A stretch of 16,033 nucleotides of DNA from Planctomycetota bacterium (GTDB taxonomy: Bacteria; Planctomycetota; SZUA-567; JAFGNG01), in assembly GCA_016927125.1 (NCBI GenBank), contig JAFGNG010000138.1, positions 1-16,033 on the forward strand, in the 5' to 3' direction. The notes under the pieces are model-generated. The model saw nothing but the letters and a program-made list of their open reading frames with translations, was not told where the DNA came from and made no database searches. This document shows positions 6,497 through 13,047 of the stretch, piece by piece. Position 1 is the stretch's first letter. Each line of letters begins with the position of its first letter. The translations under genes and the position numbers were made by a program.

Positions 6497-7216
6497 CTAA
6501 AGTTGGGCAAGGGCTTCAGTCTCCGAAGCCACAGGTTTGTAAAAATGCAGCAGCCCGACACTCTCCAGGATCTTGGCAATCCGCTCGGAAGCGCCACTGA
6601 TAAAGAGCTTATCCGAGATATGCTGGGATTCATAGGCCAATTGGTGCAATACTCCGATCCCGGCGCTGGCGATATAAGCGGTTCCCTTGAGATCAATGAT
6701 CACGCCCCGCTTGGAATCCACAAAATCGGAATTCACCAGGCTGGAAAGATGCATGGCTGATTCATAATCGAGGTGGGAGGGAAAGTGCAGGATCAAGACA
6801 TCGCTGTCGGATTCAATCGCGGGGGGGGTCTCCGGACCGCGGTCCGGGATTGCCTGCCCGAGCGCCCTGGCGACCATGCGGGTGGCCTCGCGGATATCCA
6901 CCGGCCTCGGCAGGTAATTGATTGCACCCTCCCGGATGGCGAGGCCGGCGGCATGGCTGACGGAGAGATGGCACATCAGGATAAAGGGAGGGGCTTCTTC
7001 CCGGAAGACATCCTTGATCTGTTTCAGCAATTCCACCCCGGTCTCGTCTTCCAGTTCCTGTTCCGCAATGATCAAATCAGGCAACCTGATGCGCAGATGC
7101 CTGAAGGCTTCTTTCGCGTTTTTAACATTGCATACTTCCAGAGCCTGCGCCCGCAAGGCAGTCAGCAATAGATTCAAATCCCGGTTTTCATTGCTGATTA
7201 CTAAAACCTCAGCCAT
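6497..7216 (-). CDS. Degenerate receiver domain fused to STAS (anti-sigma antagonist-like) domain
   Basis: Residues 1-120 follow the response-regulator receiver fold (VLVISNENRDLNLLL, LPDLIIAEQELEDETGVELL, EGAINYLPRPVD), but the key residues are changed. The acidic pair near residues 8-9 is Ser-Asn, the phospho-acceptor position is Glu52 instead of Asp, the Thr/Ser position is Cys82, and the invariant Lys is Arg104. Residues about 137-239 form a STAS domain (GVIIDLKGTAYIASAGIGVL), the fold of SpoIIAA-like anti-sigma factor antagonists, with ASAG where DSSG is usual. The protein is probably a cytoplasmic partner-switching regulator that does not undergo normal receiver phosphorylation. The start is ATG 7216 (239 residues), just after a GGGGG-type ribosome site; a longer frame to 7258 has no such support. 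It heads the unit with the membrane protein and glycerate kinase. No anti-sigma kinase or sigma factor is nearby. Confidence 0.85.
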   Translation of the reverse strand: MAEVLVISNENRDLNLLLTALRAQALEVCNVKNAKEAFRHLRIRLPDLIIAEQELEDETGVELLKQIKDVFREEAPPFILMCHLSVSHAAGLAIREGAINYLPRPVDIREATRMVARALGQAIPDRGPETPPAIESDSDVLILHFPSHLDYESAMHLSSLVNSDFVDSKRGVIIDLKGTAYIASAGIGVLHQLAYESQHISDKLFISGASERIAKILESVGLLHFYKPVASETEALAQL

Positions 7217-7290
7217 ATTACCCCCAGTATATTCTATAAGCCAAAAAAACATAATCATCTGCGGCGAACGGAGCTACAACTGTCAATCCA

Positions 7291-7318
7291 AAAATATGCA
7301 CCCGTCCGGGATAGTCAA
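7291..7318 (-). promoter_or_regulatory. Candidate sigma70 promoter for the receiver-STAS unit
   Basis: On the minus strand, TTGACT (7318-7313) and TATTTT (7296-7291) are 16 nt apart, directly after the uridine tract of the ribosomal operon terminator. Transcription would start near 7284, giving a leader of about 65 nt before the ATG at 7216. A perfect TTGACA also occurs at 7286-7281 but has no good -10 box at normal spacing. Confidence 0.4.
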
Positions 7319-7352
7319 GAAAAAACGGACGCCGGGAAAATCCGGGCGCCCG
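7319..7352 (-). terminator. Rho-independent terminator of the ribosomal protein operon
   Basis: On the minus strand, 31 nt after the rplQ stop codon, CGGGCGCC pairs with GGCGTCCG (8 bp, one G-U pair). There are two more inner GG/CC pairs after a bulged C, and a short T-rich loop. The stem is followed at once by TTTTTTC. This is a classic intrinsic terminator and marks the 3' end of the long ribosomal transcript, isolating it from the receiver-STAS unit on the same strand. Confidence 0.85.
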
Positions 7353-7382
7353 TAAAAAGCTTCAAGGAATAATCACGGCGAA

Positions 7383-7931
7383 TTATTTCTCAGTCTTCTT
7401 CTTTTTGCTAGTGCTCTTCTTGGCGGCGGCTTTCTTTTCCGCCGCGGGTTTTTTCTTTTTGGGAGCGGCTTTCTTGGGAGCTTTCTCTTCCGCTTCCGGC
7501 ATTTCAGCTTTCCTTGCGGCCTTGGGTTCCACTCGGGCCTTGGTGCGTTTCGGGGCACCCTTCTGCTTAATCTCTTCTTCTACCAGTTCGAAGAGGCAAA
7601 GCGCGCCGCCATCGCCGATGCGATACTTGTCCAGATGCAGGATCCTGCAAAAGCCGCCGTTGCGCTTGGCATAACGCGGGGCGATTTCACTGAAGAGATG
7701 CCTCACAACGGTTTTGTTGTCCAGGATTGCGATCGCCCGGCGGCGATCCGCCAGGGTCCCACGCTTGGCGATGGTTACCAGCTTCTCAGCCAGGGGCCGG
7801 GCTTCTTTGGCTTTGGCCGGAGAGGTAACTACCTTGCCGTGCTCAAAGAGGCTGGCGACAAGATTCCGCAACATGGCCTTGCGATGACTGGAATTCCGGT
7901 TGAGTTTTCGACCTCGTTTTAAATGACGCAT
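7383..7931 (-). CDS. rplQ: 50S ribosomal protein L17 with a lysine-rich C-terminal tail
   Basis: L17 binds 23S rRNA near the exit tunnel of the large subunit. Residues 1-120 are the conserved L17 core: MRHLKRGRKLNRNSSHRKAM, LRNLVASLFEHGKVVTS, AKAKEARPLAEKLVTIAK, and a C-terminal block ending LCLFELVEEE. Bacterial L17 is commonly about 115-130 residues; this one has 182. The extra 62 residues (7386-7571) are almost entirely Lys, Ala, Pro, Glu and Arg and are probably disordered and rRNA-binding. Tails of this kind occur in L17 from some other phyla. It is the last gene of the cluster, 61 nt after rpoA and just before the terminator. Confidence 0.96.
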   Translation of the reverse strand: MRHLKRGRKLNRNSSHRKAMLRNLVASLFEHGKVVTSPAKAKEARPLAEKLVTIAKRGTLADRRRAIAILDNKTVVRHLFSEIAPRYAKRNGGFCRILHLDKYRIGDGGALCLFELVEEEIKQKGAPKRTKARVEPKAARKAEMPEAEEKAPKKAAPKKKKPAAEKKAAAKKSTSKKKKTEK

Positions 7932-7962
7932 TTTTTCTTGCCTGCCATTAACTGTGATTGAA

Positions 7963-7982
7963 GCCGGCCTTGCTTAGCCGGC
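7963..7982 (-). other. Small hairpin between rpoA and rplQ
   Basis: Two copies of the self-complementary hexamer GCCGGC flank an 8-nt loop inside the 61-nt rpoA-rplQ gap. There is no uridine tract after it on the minus strand, so it is not a normal terminator. It could be an RNA processing or stability element, or chance. Confidence 0.28.
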
Positions 7983-7992
7983 GAAGGTTTTA

Positions 7993-9009
7993 TTATTTAT
8001 CTTCTTTAAACTTAGCAACTTCCATGCCGAAAGAGAGCCCGGCTTCGGCCAGCTTAGCCTTGATTTCTTTCAGGCTGGTCTTGCCGAAATTACGGACCTG
8101 CAGCATGTCGCTTTCGGTATTCTTAACGAGATCAAAGAGAGTCTTGATCCCTTCCGCAGAGAGGCAGTTGGCCGCCCGTACAGAGGGATCCAGGACCGAG
8201 ACCGGCTCGGAAAGCTTGGCCAGGAGTTCCTGATCCTCAGTGGTCATCTCGGTATAAGCGCTTTCCTGGTCCGGGAGGGTTTCCTGTTCGAGCTCTTCGC
8301 CGATATCAAAGTATTTGACGAAGGGCACCAGGTGCTTGCGCAAAATGGTAGAGGCTTCCACCAGGGCTTCCTCGGGCTTGACCGTGCCGTTGGTCCAGAT
8401 TTCCAGGATCAGACGGTCATAGTTGGTCATCTTGCCGACGCGGGTATCCTCGGTGCTCCAGCGGGTACGCCTCACCGGCGAGAAGGCCGCGTCCATCGGA
8501 ATCGTCCCGAGGGGCATTTCCGGATTGATCAATTCTTCCGAAGTCTTATAACCACGCCCGCGGGCCACCGTCAGTTCGGCTGAGAAAGTCGCTTTTTCAT
8601 CTACAATCGTCGCAATCAGGTGATCCGGGTTGATGATCTCGATGTTCTGGTTGGTTTCGATATCACCGCCCTTGACTTCGCCGGCGCCGGTTTTATGGAT
8701 CTTGATGATCTCGGGACCGTCACCACGCATCTTCATCAACAAGCCCTTGAGGTTCAGGATGATATTGGTGACATCTTCATAAATCCCGGGGATAGCGGTA
8801 AATTCATGCGTCGCGCCCTCAAAGAGGACGCTGACCGGCGCCACCCCTTCGATACTGCTCAGGAGCACTCGGCGCAGGCTGTTGCCTACCGTGATGCCAT
8901 AACCGCGTTCAAACGGCTCGGCGACAAACTTCCCATAGGTATCGCTGTGGGTTTCTTCTTCAACTTCCACTCGAGTCGGAAGTTCAAACCCCCTCCAACG
9001 CATACGCAT
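7993..9009 (-). CDS. rpoA: DNA-directed RNA polymerase alpha subunit
   Basis: The alpha subunit dimerises to start assembly of RNA polymerase and contacts upstream promoter DNA and activators. The N-terminal domain (about 1-235) carries the classic YGKFVAEPFERGYGITVGNSLRRVLLSSIEG assembly region, VTNIILNLK, and NYDRLILEIWTNGTV...EALVEAS. A linker rich in Glu and Thr leads to the C-terminal domain (VLDPSVRAANCLSAEGIKTLFDLV, NFGKTSLKEIKAKLAEAGLSFGM), where Arg278 matches the DNA-contacting Arg265 of E. coli. I place the start at ATG 9009 (338 residues), with GAGGG 7-8 nt upstream; the frame can be extended to TTG 9030 but that places the ribosome site inside the gene. It follows rpsK directly, with no rpsD between, as in Bacillus rather than E. 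coli. Confidence 0.97.
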   Translation of the reverse strand: MRMRWRGFELPTRVEVEEETHSDTYGKFVAEPFERGYGITVGNSLRRVLLSSIEGVAPVSVLFEGATHEFTAIPGIYEDVTNIILNLKGLLMKMRGDGPEIIKIHKTGAGEVKGGDIETNQNIEIINPDHLIATIVDEKATFSAELTVARGRGYKTSEELINPEMPLGTIPMDAAFSPVRRTRWSTEDTRVGKMTNYDRLILEIWTNGTVKPEEALVEASTILRKHLVPFVKYFDIGEELEQETLPDQESAYTEMTTEDQELLAKLSEPVSVLDPSVRAANCLSAEGIKTLFDLVKNTESDMLQVRNFGKTSLKEIKAKLAEAGLSFGMEVAKFKEDK

Positions 9010-9108
9010 TTGTTTTCCCTCGCTCACCAAGTATAGTTATAGACCTTCGGCTTCTTTATTCCGATCCTTGGCCGCAACCGGAATTTATCGCCTTGAAAGA
9101 TAAACCGA

Positions 9109-9492
9109 TTACACCCTACGCTGCTTTTTCGGCCGGCAGCCGTTATGCGGCAGCGGGGTAACATCCACGATAGCCTTGACGCTTAAACCCGCTGCCTGCA
9201 GGCCGCGGATAGCGCTTTCGCGCCCGCCGCCAGGGCCTTTGACCTGGACTTCCACCTCACGCATCCCCATCTTCTGGGCTGCTTCGGCGCAGGTTTCGGC
9301 AGTCTTCTGGGCCGCGAACGGGGTGCTCTTGCGGGTACCCTTGAAGCCGTTGGCGCCGGCCGTGGACCAGACCAGGACATTGCCATAGATATCGGTGATG
9401 GAAATATTGGTATTGTTGAAGCTCGCCATAATATGGGCAACGCCCTTGGTGACGTTCTTCTTTACCTTCTTCTTATGATAGCGTTTGGCCAT
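9109..9492 (-). CDS. rpsK: 30S ribosomal protein S11
   Basis: S11 sits on the 30S platform and helps shape the E-site mRNA path with S7 and S18. The 127 residues match the family length, with a basic N-terminus (KRYHKKKVKKNV), then GVAHIMASFNNTNISITDIYGN, STAGANGFKGTRKSTPFAAQ, the KGPGGGRESAIRGLQAAGL block and the typical C-terminus TPLPHNGCRPKKQRRV. The ATG follows AAGGAG at slightly long spacing. It lies between rpsM and rpoA in the alpha-operon part of the cluster. The 99-nt gap to rpoA holds no recognisable gene. Confidence 0.97.
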   Translation of the reverse strand: MAKRYHKKKVKKNVTKGVAHIMASFNNTNISITDIYGNVLVWSTAGANGFKGTRKSTPFAAQKTAETCAEAAQKMGMREVEVQVKGPGGGRESAIRGLQAAGLSVKAIVDVTPLPHNGCRPKKQRRV

Positions 9493-9550
9493 CTCTAAAA
9501 CCGCTCCTTGCTAAGTATGTAAAAGTAGTCCTTATCTGTTTCGGGGTTTT

Positions 9551-9934
9551 TTACCGCATCGCCTTAACGCTCTTCTTGCCGGCCACAGTCTTTTTACGGC
9601 CCTTCCGGGTCCGGGCGTTGGTGCGGGTACGCTGTCCGCGCACCGGCAAGCCGCGAATGTGCCGCAGCCCGCGGTAACAGCCGATTTTCTTCAAGCGCGT
9701 GATATTCTGCGCGATCTGCCTGCGCAACGGTCCTTCCACAACGTAGTTTTTACTAAGGAGCGTGGCGATCCTGCTCAGTTCGTCTTCAGTCAGGTCCTTC
9801 GCCCGCTTCATCGGATCGATGCCGATGTTAGCCAACACTTCAAGGCTGGTGCGCGGGCCGACGCCGTAGATATAAGTCAGCGCGACCTTGATCACTTTGT
9901 CATTGGGGACGTCAACACCTACAATTCTCGGCAC
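9551..9934 (-). CDS. rpsM: 30S ribosomal protein S13
   Basis: S13 is in the 30S head and contacts the P-site tRNA and the 50S subunit through bridges with L5. This copy of 127 residues has the family landmarks: MPRIVGVDVPNDKVIKVALTYIYGVG at the N-terminus, SLEVLANIGID, LRRQIAQNITRLKKIGCYRGLRHIRGLPVRGQRT, and a strongly basic C-terminal tail that reaches toward tRNA. The start is GTG, preceded by a strong GAGGAGG site 8 nt away, so the non-ATG start is well supported. It follows rpmJ after a gap of 64 nt. Confidence 0.97.
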   Translation of the reverse strand: MPRIVGVDVPNDKVIKVALTYIYGVGPRTSLEVLANIGIDPMKRAKDLTEDELSRIATLLSKNYVVEGPLRRQIAQNITRLKKIGCYRGLRHIRGLPVRGQRTRTNARTRKGRKKTVAGKKSVKAMR

Positions 9935-9998
9935 TTTCTATTCCTCCTCAAAACCGGGATGAACCAGGGGATGCATGGGTCCATCCCGCGGCAGCTCC

Positions 9999-10118
9999 CT
10001 ATTTGCCTTGCCGTTGTTTGTGGCGGGGGTGCGATTTGCAGATTACCCGCACCACACCGTTGCGCCTGATAATTTTGCAGTTTTCACAGCGCCGTTTTAC
10101 TGAGGGCCGGACTTTCAT
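9999..10118 (-). CDS. rpmJ: 50S ribosomal protein L36
   Basis: This very short gene encodes 39 residues, MKVRPSVKRRCENCKIIRRN continuing GVVRVICKSHPRHKQRQGK. It is the zinc-binding form of L36, with Cys11, Cys14, Cys27 and His33 in the usual CxxC-x12-C-x5-H arrangement, plus one extra C-terminal residue over the common 37-38. L36 is the smallest protein of the large subunit and stabilises 23S rRNA near the L6/L16 region. It lies between infA and rpsM, its normal location. Confidence 0.96.
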   Translation of the reverse strand: MKVRPSVKRRCENCKIIRRNGVVRVICKSHPRHKQRQGK

Positions 10119-10154
10119 AGCCTTATCTCCAGTCTTAAATCATACCTCAGCTCT

Positions 10155-10370
10155 TTAGCTTCGGTAAGTAATGCGTCCTCGCGATAAATCATAGGGCGAA
10201 AGCTCCACCGTGACCGTGTCGCCCGGCACAATCTTGATGAAATTGCGCCGCATCCGGCCGGAGACATGGGCCAGGACCTTATGCCCATTTTCCAGCTCGA
10301 CCTGGAAGCGCGCGTTTGGCAGCGATTCCTGGACGACAGCCTGGACCACGATGGCTTCTTCTTTCGCCAT
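10155..10370 (-). CDS. infA: Translation initiation factor IF-1
   Basis: IF-1 is a single OB-fold protein that occupies the 30S A site during initiation. It promotes IF-2 and IF-3 function. The 71 residues match the usual length: MAKEEAIVVQAVVQESLPNA, FQVELENGHKVLAHVSGRMR, RNFIKIVPGDTVTVELSPYD and LSRGRITYR, including the basic and aromatic surface residues of the family. It lies between map and rpmJ, as in Gram-positive and many other bacterial spc-alpha clusters. Confidence 0.97.
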   Translation of the reverse strand: MAKEEAIVVQAVVQESLPNARFQVELENGHKVLAHVSGRMRRNFIKIVPGDTVTVELSPYDLSRGRITYRS

Positions 10371-10405
10371 TACAAACCACTCCAGTTTAAACAGTCCATA
10401 CGCTA

Positions 10406-11191
10406 TTACGCGGTCAGGATAATCGGCCCCTCGGGGCCAACCGCGATTGAATTTTCAAAGTGCACCGAAGGCATCCGGTCGCGGGTTACGGTAGTCCACC
10501 CGTCTTCCAGAACCACGACATCTTCTCCTCCGGCATTGATCATCGGTTCAATAGCGAGGACCATTCCTACTTCCATCACAATGTTGCGCATGGTAAAACT
10601 GCGCGACACAAAATTTGGGACCTGCGGGGGTTCGTGCATGGCCCGGCCAATGCCATGGCCCACGAACTTCTTCACCACAGAATACTTCTTCGCTTCGGCG
10701 CAGTCCTGGATGGCGCGGCTGATTCTGGAGAGAGGTACTCCCGGCCGCATGAACGAGGTCGCTTCCTCCAGGGCCTTGATGCCAGTTTCCAGCAGGCGCT
10801 GGGTTTTGCGTCCGGGTTTCCCTACCGCAAAGGTCCGGGCCGCGTCGCCGAAAAATCCATCCTTGGCAACACCGATATCGATAGATATTAAATCGTTATT
10901 TTTTAAAATCCTCTCCGCACTTGGAATCCCGTGAACAACCTCTTCATTGATCGAAGCGCAGATCGAGCTGGGAAAAGGAGCCACGCCTTTAACCGCGGAA
11001 GGGTAACCTTTAAATGCCGGCGTCCCTCGACGTTCAAGGATAAAGGCTTCCACCGCTTGATCCAACTCCAGGGTACTTACTCCCGGGGCAATCAAACTTT
11101 CAACCAGGCGAAGCGCGTCTCCTACAATCTTTCCGGGCGAACGCATAATTTCTAATTCTTCAAGCGATTTCACAATTGGCAGTTGCGACAT
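10406..11191 (-). CDS. map: Methionine aminopeptidase, type I
   Basis: The enzyme removes the initiator methionine from new proteins when the second residue is small. At 261 residues it is the simple type Ia form, with no N-terminal zinc finger or linker. The five metal ligands are present: Asp105 and Asp116 (SIDIGVAKDGFFGDAART), His179 (VGHGIGRAMHE), Glu215 (LAIEPMI) and Glu246 (SVHFENSIAV). The catalytic His87 lies in NEEVVHGIP. The loop before it (GYPSAVKGVAPFPSSIC) looks a few residues longer than in the compact family version. It begins 13 nt after the secY stop, and a ribosome site AAAGAGG overlaps that gap. The adk gene that often separates secY and map is missing. Confidence 0.97.
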   Translation of the reverse strand: MSQLPIVKSLEELEIMRSPGKIVGDALRLVESLIAPGVSTLELDQAVEAFILERRGTPAFKGYPSAVKGVAPFPSSICASINEEVVHGIPSAERILKNNDLISIDIGVAKDGFFGDAARTFAVGKPGRKTQRLLETGIKALEEATSFMRPGVPLSRISRAIQDCAEAKKYSVVKKFVGHGIGRAMHEPPQVPNFVSRSFTMRNIVMEVGMVLAIEPMINAGGEDVVVLEDGWTTVTRDRMPSVHFENSIAVGPEGPIILTA

Positions 11192-11204
11192 CCAAAAACC
11201 TCTT

Positions 11205-12563
11205 TTAACGCCTGCGTCCGCGGACCGACTTTCCTCCCTTGACGAAACCGTCGTAATGTTTATTCAATAAATGGCTCTCTACCCGCTGTACCACGTCCAG
11301 GGCGACGCCCACCACGATTAGCAAGCCGGTTCCGCCCAGGAAGGAGGCATGCCCGAAGGGGATATCCATGGCCTTGCTGACAAAGGTCGGGACGACCGCG
11401 ACAAAGCTGAGGAAGATCGCTCCCGCCAGGGCAATGCGGGTCATAATTCTTTCCAGGTGATCGGCAGTCCTCTTGCCGGGGCGGATGCCCGGGATGTAGC
11501 TGCCGTTTTGTTTCAGGTTATCCGCCATCTCATTCGGGTTAAAGGTAACCGCGGTATAGAAATAGCAGAAAAAGACAATCAAGCCGACATAGGAAACCAT
11601 CCAGAAGAACCCGCCGTACTGGAAGTACTGCCCGCCGCCGATTGCGCTCAGGATATACTGGGGCAGGATCAGGAGCGACTGCGCGAAGATGATCGGAATC
11701 ACGCCGCTCTGGTTGACCCTTAACGGCAGGAAGCTCCGCGCTCCGCCATAGACCTTGCGGCCGCGGGTAGCCTTGGCCTGGTGCACCGGCACGCGCCGCT
11801 GGCCCAGCGTAATCAAGACTACGGCCAAGACCATGCCTAAGAAGAGCAGGATCAGGATAAAGATATCCATCAGTTCAATATTGCCGCTAGCGCCCATACC
11901 GCCGAGATTCAAGTCGCCCGCGAGGTAGCTGATGGTATTGGGCAGGCGGGCAATAATCCCGGCCATAATGATGAGCGAAATGCCGTTGCCAATGCCAAAT
12001 TCGTCAATCTGCTCGCCCAGCCACATCAACAACAGGGTGCCACAGGTTAAAGCCATAATGCCGTAAAACAAGAAAGCTCCACCACTTAAAATATCATCTG
12101 AAAGCAGGAAGCTGTTAGGCGGATTGGAGATACGTTGGGAAAGGAGCCCATTGCAGATCAGTCCGCCCTGCACGATACAGAGGAAGACGGTCGCAATCCG
12201 GGTATACTGGGTAATCTTCTTGCGCCCGGTCGGGCCTTCGCGCTGGAGCCTCTCCAGGGCGGGGATAATGCCCACGAGAAGCTGGAAAATAATGGAAGCG
12301 GTAATGTAAGGCATAATACCGAGGGCAAAGAGCGCGCCCCTGCCGATGGCGCCGCCGGTAAACATATCAGCCAGAGAGAGCACCTTGCCGAGGGCGCCTT
12401 CTTCCGAACTGTACTGGCGGATGGTTTCGCTGACCTTCTGCACATCAATTCCCGGGATCGGTACAAAGCAGCCGAACCTGAAGATTACCAGAATCATAGC
12501 CGTGAAGAGTAACTTACGGCGCAATTCCTTGATTTTGATGATGTTTGCAAAGGAATCAAGCAT
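11205..12563 (-). CDS. secY: Preprotein translocase channel subunit SecY
   Basis: SecY forms the protein-conducting channel of the Sec translocon in the cytoplasmic membrane, with SecE and SecG, and is driven by SecA or the ribosome. The 452 residues contain about ten hydrophobic helices and family motifs: MLDSFANIIKIKELRRKLLF at the N-terminus, RFGCFVPIPGID, the plug-region MFTGGAIGRGALFALGIMPY, the loop with QRRVPVHQAKATRGRKVYGG, LRVNQSGVIPIIFAQSLL, and FNPNEMADNLKQNGSYIPGI. I start at ATG 12563, which overlaps the rplO end by 8 nt and has GGAAGG upstream inside rplO. A 26-residue upstream extension to 12641 does not resemble SecY and reads through rplO in another frame. Confidence 0.96.
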   Translation of the reverse strand: MLDSFANIIKIKELRRKLLFTAMILVIFRFGCFVPIPGIDVQKVSETIRQYSSEEGALGKVLSLADMFTGGAIGRGALFALGIMPYITASIIFQLLVGIIPALERLQREGPTGRKKITQYTRIATVFLCIVQGGLICNGLLSQRISNPPNSFLLSDDILSGGAFLFYGIMALTCGTLLLMWLGEQIDEFGIGNGISLIIMAGIIARLPNTISYLAGDLNLGGMGASGNIELMDIFILILLFLGMVLAVVLITLGQRRVPVHQAKATRGRKVYGGARSFLPLRVNQSGVIPIIFAQSLLILPQYILSAIGGGQYFQYGGFFWMVSYVGLIVFFCYFYTAVTFNPNEMADNLKQNGSYIPGIRPGKRTADHLERIMTRIALAGAIFLSFVAVVPTFVSKAMDIPFGHASFLGGTGLLIVVGVALDVVQRVESHLLNKHYDGFVKGGKSVRGRRR

Positions 12564-13047
12564 CAGTTTCTGCCTTCCCTGCTGTCGGTTTCGGGGTAGT
12601 TGCCTGGCCCATAATCTCCACGCTGCCGCCGGCTTGCTCAATCTTCTCGCGGGCGGTCTTGCTGAAGGCGTGCGCCTTGACCGTCAACTTCTTGGTCAAG
12701 CTGCCGTTAGCAAGAACCTTGATATTCCCAATCTTTTTGCAATAGCCCTTGGCTTTCAAGGTTGCCGGGTCGACAGTTTCACCGATTTCGAAGAGGCGCT
12801 CCAGGTCAGCAAGGTTGACCGGCTGGTAAACCTTGCGGAAAATGGCGTTGTTGAAGCCGCGCTTGGGAGCGGTCCGGAAGATCTGCATCTGGCCGCCTTC
12901 AAGCTTCAGCAGGCTTTTGGAGTTACGCTGGCCGAAACCCTTGTGGCCGCGCCCGGCAGTCTTGCCGGTGCCGCTGGCTTCGCCGCGGCCGACGCGCTTG
13001 CGGCGCTTGTGGGGTTTGGATAACTTGTTAATGTCAGTGATATTCAC
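12556..13047 (-). CDS. rplO: 50S ribosomal protein L15
   Basis: L15 is a late-assembling large-subunit protein that threads through 23S rRNA. The N-terminal signature KRRKRVGRGEASGTGKTAGR and HKGFGQR is clear, followed by the globular part FRTAPKRGFNNAIFRKVYQPVNLADLERLFEIGETV and a C-terminal GGSVEIMGQAT block. Length is 163, slightly above the common 145-150. The GTG start overlaps the rpsE stop in a GTGA motif, with AGGAG about 10 nt upstream, so translation is probably coupled to S5. The gene follows rpsE directly; no rpmD (L30) lies between. Its end overlaps the start of secY. Confidence 0.96.
   Translation of the reverse strand: MNITDINKLSKPHKRRKRVGRGEASGTGKTAGRGHKGFGQRNSKSLLKLEGGQMQIFRTAPKRGFNNAIFRKVYQPVNLADLERLFEIGETVDPATLKAKGYCKKIGNIKVLANGSLTKKLTVKAHAFSKTAREKIEQAGGSVEIMGQATTPKPTAGKAETDA

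Noticed and set aside
6061..6600. A 179-codon plus-strand frame spanning the start of glycerate kinase and the small membrane protein
   Set aside because: The minus-strand genes here have clear family motifs or excellent ribosome sites and tight spacing; the plus-strand frame has neither.
7216..7258. A longer start for the receiver-STAS protein
   Set aside because: The added residues are hydrophobic and unlike a receiver N-terminus, and the ribosome site precedes the ATG at 7216.
10266..10934. A 222-codon open frame on the plus strand across infA and map
   Set aside because: It is antisense to two unmistakable genes and its protein has no family features. Similar antisense frames at 12346-13023, 13254-13784 and 13703-14200 were rejected for the same reason.
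12564..12641. A 26-residue N-terminal extension of SecY
   Set aside because: It reads through rplO in another frame, looks nothing like SecY, and a normal SecY start with a ribosome site exists at 12563.
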